This document shows positions 57,794-64,000 of a stretch of 64,000 bases of DNA, piece by piece. Numbering within the stretch: position 1 is the first letter of the stretch; the number at the start of each line of letters is the position of its first letter. The notes under the pieces were generated by a model. That model was not told the origin of the DNA. It did not search any database and saw nothing but the letters and a program-made list of their open reading frames with translations. The stretch spans positions 1 to 64,000 of the forward strand of contig JAKSZP010009556.1 of the NCBI GenBank assembly GCA_022478985.1, given 5' to 3'. A program made the translations under genes and the position numbers. The DNA comes from Massospora cicadina (taxonomy: Eukaryota; Entomophthoromycota; Entomophthoromycetes; Entomophthorales; Entomophthoraceae).

Positions 57794-58002
57794 TGGGCGC
57801 AGACTAATCCCCTCTATGAGATTATTAAACTGGATTAAGTCTTGAATTGAATGGGTTGCAAAAGTGTTTGCAACGAGAGAGAGAAGTTTTTGAGACCAAC
57901 ATCTTCATCATTCAACTGTTATAATAAAAATCCTATTTGATTCTTATTATAAGAATTTTGGTTTGACCTCAATGTGGCCTGCTTAAAAGGTATTTAGTAA
58001 TA

Positions 58003-58134
58003 AAAAATATTTGAGGTGGGTCGACCTTGGGACAAATATACCACACCAAGAATGTTTCTAGCTAGTACAGGTTTTGAACTCAAAACCTGCACTAGGGGTG
58101 GAAGCAGTTTTTATCTGCTTGGCTAACCACCCTT
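58003..58134 (-). mobile_element. SINE-2, copy b
   Basis: 132 bp between exact 14-bp copies of GGTATTTAGTAATA (57,989-58,002 and 58,135-58,148). The minus-strand head reads GGGTGGTTAGCCAAGCAG, followed by the palindromic arm CAGGTTTTGAGTTCAAAACC (B-box region). Its tail is TTGTCCCAAGGTCGACCC, then ACCTCAAATATTTTTTATT. It is clearly homologous to SINE-2a over its full length. Confidence 0.92.
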
Positions 58135-58149
58135 GGTATTTAGTAATAT

Positions 58150-60000
58150 AGGTCTTCATACTATCTTAGTTATTTGAGATCCTATATCGCTGTTGGTGGA
58201 ACCTAGGCCCCATCAAGGCAAATCTCAGAAGAGTCTAAACTCTTAGCTGCATCTTTTGATGATTTCTCCTTGGCGCTTAACAAAATGCTTGCCTTTTAGG
58301 TCTATCTGGCTATATATAAAACTAAACCCTATCCTTATATTTACTTGGTATTATCATCCTTTGCGGTGCTCTTATCCCTTTGCTGTTAGCGGTTTTTTCC
58401 TTGGTTGTGTGAATGTACTTTTCTCACCACCTCTCTGGAACTATAAGAGCTACAGAAACTCTCCTGACCCTATTAATCCAAACATCTTGCTATATGTGCC
58501 TGAGAATTCTCTGTGTAGGGTTCTATCTGTGCATCAATTGGTTGCATTGACCGTTTAACACAGTCTTTATGCTACTTGGCATGGCATTTTTGTTAGTTTA
58601 ATATTAGTAAAGCATAGAGTTATCCTTGCTAGATCCAACTGGGAGGTCCCTAACATTTCCTTCTCGTACCTTTTAAGTTTAAACTTTTGGGATACTGCTG
58701 TTAATAATCTGAAACTTACCCCATAAGCACGTTCCAATATCCAGCAGATGTTAGCTTCCAACTCTGAAGTTTCTATCAAGACAAAATATTAATAGTTCTA
58801 GTACGCCCTCTTGCAGTTTTGACTTGCTGTGTCCTGTTTCCCCAGTGAGGCCAACTGGGTATTTAAAGTCCTTATTAATCTTTTGAATTTATGAAAATCC
58901 ATATAAGGTTTGGAAAACCTTCTAGAAGCATGTCATCCTGACTTATCTTCCTTTTAACCTAGGAGTTATTGCTCTTTATCAGGTAGGACGCCCTTGGGTG
59001 TCCTAATTATACAAATTCTGCAGTTGGGACCAGACCCTACTTCTTTCTTAAATAGTTAAAATGTCATTTCTTCGCTTAACTTTGGATATTTCCACAATGA
59101 ACGCTCCAGTGTGATGGGATCCACCTACCAACTTCAATTATGTGATTGAAGCTCTTCTTAGTTTCTTTTCTACTAAACTAAAAGAGGGACAGGTAATTTA
59201 GCCGCTATTGTTTCAACTTCAGAGAAATTTTAAATGCCGCCCTCAGGCTCAAACTTTCTCTTAAAATGGAGGCTTATTTTTCTCCCATACTTTATTTTTT
59301 GTGAGAACATGAGGATCAGCTGGGGTCAGCCCTAAGCTACTAATTGATAATGTTAATTTGGCAAAAATTGTTTCATATGTGGAGACCCCTATAAATAAAG
59401 CTCATAAATTCACCAATTCTTCTTTGAACATGGAAGCCTTTTTCACTGTCACGCCTTTTTTAGTGAAAATTGAGGTCAGCACAAGTATAGCCCCAAGAAA
59501 AATATTGATAACTTTAGTATAACCTCTGCAAAAATTTCCTTTCTGTGGAACAAAGCAAACCCTCATAAGAAGGTGACCTTACTGTTATGGTGATGGATAG
59601 CAACGTCAAATTAGCTATCAGATTGGGTTATGTGCCTTTAAAGCTTTCAAACAACCCTTTTAATGGTTATTTTATAAATTCAAATGATTTTTCTTAAATT
59701 CTTATAGTTAGCTTAAAATCAATTTATGTTTATCACATCACTCCTGAGAACCTGCGCTTGACCTCCAAAACTATTCGCCAAACTCATGAGGTTGAGAAAA
59801 AATATTATCACAATATGGCGGTAGGTATGCTACTTCAGAGATACCGTGGTGGGATGTACCTTCAGTGGTAAGGGTGGCACACTATCCCTCTACATTCTTT
59901 CATTTAAAACCTCCTAGTGGCATTATTATGCCTAAGGCAGATCCTAATAGTAAATTGTATGATCTACCATTGATAATAAAGACTGGTCTGGTTATTTATT
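58150..60000 (+). other. Presumed 5' part of a chromovirus; no motif recognised
   Basis: Only short frames (58,256-58,558 plus, 58,567-58,779 minus). Position suggests the gag of the element whose protease starts near 60,040, but I see neither a capsid signature nor a CCHC knuckle, and no P-type LTR start. Confidence 0.3.
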
Positions 60001-60029
60001 TATTTCTATTACTCTTTCTTCCCTTTTAG

Positions 60030-60345
60030 GAAATTTTAAAACTATATTTGTGGATACTGATGCCTTCTAAAATTTATTTTGCTAAGAACTAGCTGATTAT
60101 CTGAAGTTAAGCTACTTGCCTGGTGGTAAGGTTAGAATATGTGCCTCTCATGGTATTTCCACACTAAAAGTTCAAAGATTGATAAATTATCAAGTTGGTA
60201 AGAACCGCCTTTCTGACCGCTTCATAATAGTCAAAAACTTACTGTACCCCATTATCTTAGGGGCGGAGTGGCGGCGGAAATTTGATAACAGAACCAATTG
60301 AAGGCTAGAATTTGACTTTACTTTTGAAAAAGTGGCCAGGAATTT
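60030..60345 (+). pseudogene. Plus-strand chromovirus aspartic protease
   Basis: The active-site region reads FVDTDAF, where relatives have DTGA. It continues in frame as LADYLKLSYLPGGKVRICAS, LSDRFIIVKNLLYPIILGAE, then W, the retropepsin C-terminal motif. The open frame 60,116-60,301 covers most of it. The Gly after Asp-Thr is lost. Confidence 0.82.
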
Positions 60346-61360
60346 GTAATCCCTATTTTTAAAGTCAACATTTTAAAATTTTTTTCACAATGTTCTAATG
60401 CACATAAACTCAGTATTGCGCATTTGCTGAAGCCCTCTCCAGAAGTTCGCTTACTTCTTTGTTTGGTAGTGTCAGGGTCCTTTTTGATGCAGCTTCTGCA
60501 GATGTTTTGCCTGACTATCCAGAGTTTAATTGTAATTTCAAACTCAAAATGACCTGGTTCTCATCTACTCACTAATCAACCCTTTGAATTTGCTGTAAGA
60601 ATCGTCATAAGATGTTTGGATTACAGAGCAATCTGCCAAAGGATCGATTTTTCAGCATAACTCTCCAGTATTACCACTATTCCTCTTGTGGAAAAAGCAG
60701 ATGATACAATACGCCCTCGTATAATTATTGTGATTTGATTAATGTCACCATATATGATTTAAGTCAAATTCCTAGGTAGGCACAAATAGCTTTTTTTGTA
60801 TAAAAAGCCAAAAATTATGTCCAATCTGGATTACATATACGTCTTTAACCAAGTATGCATCAAAAAGGGGATTTAATGACTTACTGCATTCCAGTACCAG
60901 AAAGTAAAATTTACAATTATGGATCATGCCTTTTGGTCATGATAATGCGCCGAAATTTTATAGCTTCATATTGATGTGACATTAGGAGAGTTATTGGGTG
61001 TGTGCTATGGCCTACATGGAATGACATCCTAGTATTCTCCCCCTGATTAAGCGTCCCATGAGATTTACCTGCGGCAAGTGGTTAAACATTTAGAAAACAG
61101 CAAACCTGACGCTATATTTAGGTAAGTTCTAATTTTTTGAGTCCCAGGTCACCCTCTTAGGTAGCATGGTTTTGACAAAAATTAAATATCACAACAGACA
61201 AGGAGAATGATCTTTGTGATTGGCCCACGCCATTCTCAGCTAAAGAACTGAGGAGCTTTTTGGGAACTTGCACCTGTCTTAAGAAATTCACACCAAATCT
61301 TTCAGGGATAGCTGAACCTTTGTATAAGGTATGCGGAAAAAAAAAATCTTCTGTGGTCAT
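60345..61360 (+). pseudogene. Plus-strand chromovirus reverse transcriptase
   Basis: A linker with ADVLPDYPEFNCNFKLK near 60,495-60,545, WIMPFGHDNAPKFY near 60,920, and MAYMEDILVFSP in place of YLDDILVFS near 61,009-61,045. VVKHLENSKPDAIF is followed by a worn thumb up to about 61,330 (SFRDS near the end). Poorly preserved, with many frame changes. Confidence 0.75.
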
Positions 61361-61419
61361 CTGCACTGGAGGGTGCCTTCCACGTTGTGTAGTGCACTTT
61401 GCTTTCCACGTCAGTTCTT

Positions 61420-61830
61420 CACAACATGGATCCAGATAAGGAGTTTATAGTGTCTAATGATACTTTCAAATTTTCTAAAGTTGCTGCTCTGTTACAAGTA
61501 GCAAAGATGGGGTTTAGAATCAAGTAGGATATTTTCCCCACATGATGTCCTTATCTGAGTTAGATTATCCCGTTTATGACAAAGAATTATTGTTGACAGT
61601 GGAAACTCTGAACTTTTAGTGCCATCACCTTCATAAATTTTCTAAGCCATTATTCATTTAAACTGATCATTAATCTTTGCTGTACTAACGAGCCTCTCAT
61701 GTCCTGGCCCCACGACAACATTTGCTGGAATGAGACCATTACGGAATTTGTGCTTTCTTATAAGTTCACAAAAGGCAAGGCTAATAGTTTGGCTAACATT
61801 TTGATCCAAAACATGGTTTAGCTCTAATCT
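61420..61830 (+). pseudogene. Plus-strand chromovirus RNase H
   Basis: It begins MDPDKEFIVSNDTFKFSKVA near 61,425. Then LSELDYPVYDKELLLTVETL near 61,550, a block like HLHKFSKP at 61,628, and GKANSLANILIQ-like sequence near 61,780. The catalytic Asp of D-A-S is worn (N-D-T). Confidence 0.75.
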
Positions 61831-61989
61831 CCAGGATGTGGAGCTGCATAACACCAACCTGGTGATTCCTCAAGTGAAAATTTTATCTAAGCAATCCTCC
61901 TCCACTGCCTGCATTAAGGTTCTTGCTTCTCATGAGAATCTATAGGAATGGGATGTTCAGAAAAGTCATCCTTTCTCAATCTTTATCTG

Positions 61990-63110
61990 CATGATAAACC
62001 TTAATGCTCAACATAAGCAATTAAATAAGGAGGATATAGAAAGGGTTACCTTTAAAGGACAATATGGTATGGTTTCAGGGACTTTTTTTGAAATCCTGAA
62101 GGTCCACTTATCCTAGAGATAATCTAAGATCATCCTGATGGTATAGCTTTAGGGCACCCTTGGAAGGCGAAAACCTTAGAGCTTATCTGACATACGTTAA
62201 CTAGAAGGAAATGTCTTCAGAGGTTGCTAGGTATAAAAAGAGTGCTTTTTCTGCAATAAAATGAAACCAAATCGGCTGCTACTTGATAGCTTGTTGGTAC
62301 TAGTACAGAAAGCTGAGTAACCCCTGGAGTTCCCTCTTGATTGATTTTTTCGTGGACTACACCTGGCTGAGGGGTATGATGCTATCAGGTAGTGGTTTAC
62401 CAGTTCAATAAGTTCACCCATTTAATTCCATGTCACACCACAATAACTGCGGCTCAGATGACCAAGTTATTTGCCATTCATGTTTCCTCTGCCCATGAGG
62501 TGCCTCAGGAGATTATGAGTGATCGTGGACCCCAGTTCACACCTGTATCTTAAAAAGTTATGCAAGACTTCATATTTGTCCTTGCTGTTCTACTGTTTTC
62601 AATCCACAAGCATATAAACATACAGAACAAGGAAACCAGTGTCTGGAACAATTCTTGCGGTGTTACATGGCAGCTGATCATTAGACTGGGCCTCACACCT
62701 CCATTTATGCCAAAACAGCTACAAAAACGCCAGTATTTTCCATTATGTGTTCTCTCAACTTTGCATATTATGGCTTTAAACACACGTTTAAAAATGAGAC
62801 CCAGGTTTGGATTCAAAGTGGAAGCTGTGGTGGACTTTACCAAGTCATCAAGAAAGTACACCTGAATAAACACAAAGATAAACGGTGCCATGATGTCTAC
62901 AAAAAAGAACTCAGATGTTGAGTGGAGAGTATGGCCTAAATAGAAAGATGGAGATCTTGTGACGCTTGATGCCATAAAATAACCCTATAAAGCATCTGTA
63001 CAAGAAAATTTTGGAAAGGAAGATAGAAACTTACTGCGTTTTTAGAAAAATGTGTCATGCTCTTTATCATTTGGACCTTGAGCCAAAGCTCCACATCTTT
63101 GCCACATTTC
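61990..63110 (+). pseudogene. Plus-strand chromovirus integrase
   Basis: The zinc-binding end ECFFCNKMKPNR lies near 62,245. The core follows: DFFVDYTWL near 62,340, ITAAQMTKLFAIHVSSAHEV then PQEIMSDRGPQFT near 62,440-62,540, and TEQGNQCLEQFLRCYMAA near 62,625-62,675, so the second Asp and the Glu survive. The C-terminal part LYKKILERKIETYCVFRKM leads to LDLEPKLHIFATFH near 63,070-63,110. Frame shifts separate the blocks. Confidence 0.82.
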
Positions 63111-63139
63111 ATTAAAGAAAACTGACTCAGTCTAGGGTC

Positions 63140-63430
63140 TCCCTCATAAGACTCTTTAGTAGTATCTCATAGATGAGCAACTGAGTAAAAAGAGGAGTTA
63201 TGGCCTCCCGCCATGTAAGAAGATTTAATTATCTCAAATAATGTAAAAGTTTTGATGCCGCAGATAACATCTGGGTTACAGCCAATAATTGTTCTCATGT
63301 AAAACACCTCTTTGATATATTCCACAAGCGGATTCTCAATGCTGAAGGCCCCAATGAAAGCCCCAAAGTCGCCTTCATGAAACTCGCTTTTGATCAAAAA
63401 AACTTTTCCCCAGATGGCGCCCCAAAGTAG
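63140..63430 (+). pseudogene. Chromodomain at the end of integrase
   Basis: A worn start is followed by FDAADNIWVTANNCSHVKHL and FHKRILNAEGPNESPK, the second half of a chromodomain of the chromovirus type (W-x-x-x-x-D-x-T-W-E-P in relatives). The frame ends FSPDGAPK-stop at 63,430, immediately before the LTR. Such domains can steer integration into heterochromatin. The open frame seen on the other strand (63,167-63,397) is a shadow. Confidence 0.82.
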
Positions 63431-63433
63431 GTG

Positions 63434-63850
63434 CCAGGGTAAAGTCTGAAATGAGTGGACTCAGGAGATTCCAGATATGATCTATCAAAATCAAGAAAGT
63501 TTTTAGTGAAGTTAGATTGATTGAATGCATAATAAAGATTAATCACAACAAGACTGATTTATATAACTGCATACCAAAATACAATTGCAATAATATTGAG
63601 TCATTCAATTGGTTAACAAACTTAATTTTCAAAAAGGGAGACGTTTTCAACTATCTTTTGAAATTTATTTGTAAGCAGTCTTTACATAAGATTAGAATAA
63701 CAATAATACTAACTTTAAAAATAAACTTAAATTGAGTAAGTCCAAGTAGGTAAACCCATATATAACTAAGTGTATTATTGTTAAATCTTAGCATTCATTA
63801 AAATGTATTATGTACGATCCAATTACTATTCAAGTTACTTAATAAGTTGT
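63434..63850 (+). repeat. Family P 3' LTR of the plus-strand chromovirus
   Basis: It starts TGCCAGGGTAAAGTCTGAA, matching the P LTR start at 8,589 (minus), with AGTGGACTCAGGAGATTCCA next and a CATATATAACTAAG box near 63,760. This makes the plus-strand element a second member of family P. The right end is approximate. Confidence 0.68.
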
Positions 63851-64000
63851 TATTAATCCCAATCTAATACATTAACCTAAAAGTATATCCTTTCCACCTT
63901 TCCCTTATTAAAACTTATCTATGGATGACTTAAACTCCTTTATAACATCAGTTTTTGTACCTGGACGCTTCTATTGTCCTTGTCATGCATTAAAGCCTTG

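Larger units (their letters stand above)
52620..57890 (-). mobile_element. Full-length LINE-A, copy 2
   Basis: 5.27 kb between exact 15-bp duplications TGAGACCAACATCTT (52,605-52,619 and 57,891-57,905). It has the same structure as copy 1 and is very similar throughout; most differences are transitions. It preserves 752 uninterrupted codons of ORF2, the longest frame in the window. Single-base losses elsewhere make it non-autonomous. The high similarity of copies 1 and 2 and the intact target duplications make this one of the youngest families here. Confidence 0.96.

Noticed and set aside
1..64000. CRISPR array, bacterial operon, prophage or rRNA
   Set aside because: No regular spacer repeats, no Shine-Dalgarno-led gene rows and no rRNA-like blocks were seen; all recognisable coding belongs to eukaryotic retroelements or a kinase.

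Overview
The window looks like a gene-poor, transposon-filled stretch of a eukaryotic chromosome, most likely from a fungus with a large repeat-rich genome. The fungal assignment is an inference. It rests on a decayed HAL/NPR-type protein kinase (27,243-28,113), Ty3 elements that include one carrying a chromodomain, and the absence of any other cellular gene. I found no intact cellular gene, no rRNA, no CRISPR array and no prokaryotic signal. Nearly every coding region is broken by stops and frameshifts, and many stops are what C-to-T change makes of CGA, CAA or CAG codons.

Layout. 1-8,589: a Ty3 chromovirus on the minus strand (family P here), split inside its reverse transcriptase by a complete Ty3 element, G1 (369-6,321, 5-bp target duplication). 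8,600-11,870: unrecognised decayed sequence with a degenerate repeat cluster. 11,885-13,808: a retroposon that seems to carry only a LINE-type ORF1, with a target duplication. 13,809-20,270: AT-rich relics. 20,271 to about 26,300: a minus-strand Ty3 relic (family X) holding a long hairpin, a family Y repeat and a 5'-truncated LINE. 27,243-28,650: the kinase pseudogene and a P-family LTR. 28,720-36,281: an unrecognised relic, a tRNA-headed SINE, a full-length LINE-A inserted in a Y repeat, a 47-bp retroinsert and X-type reverse transcriptase. 36,287-45,960: a complete Ty3 element, Z, with 5-bp target duplication, a SINE in one LTR and a broken open frame on the opposite strand between integrase and LTR. 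45,966-51,837: gag, protease and 5' LTR of a second X copy, that LTR being split by a miniature LTR element with two 894-bp LTRs. 52,620-57,890: a second full-length LINE-A. 58,003-58,134: a second SINE-2. 60,000-63,850: plus-strand chromovirus (protease to chromodomain) ending in a P-type 3' LTR.

The most interesting pattern is a group of retroposons with one kind of 3' end. LINE-A (three copies), the ORF1-only element and two tRNA-headed SINE families all finish with a related tail, of the form GTCCC, GGTC, CC, CAATAAA. Most copies have 14-17 bp target duplications. This suggests that the LINE-A reverse transcriptase mobilises the others by recognising the tail. The Ty3 families G1, X and Z also share one primer-binding site. 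Names G1, P, X, Y, Z, T1, LINE-A, SINE-1 and SINE-2 are local labels; I could run no database comparison.
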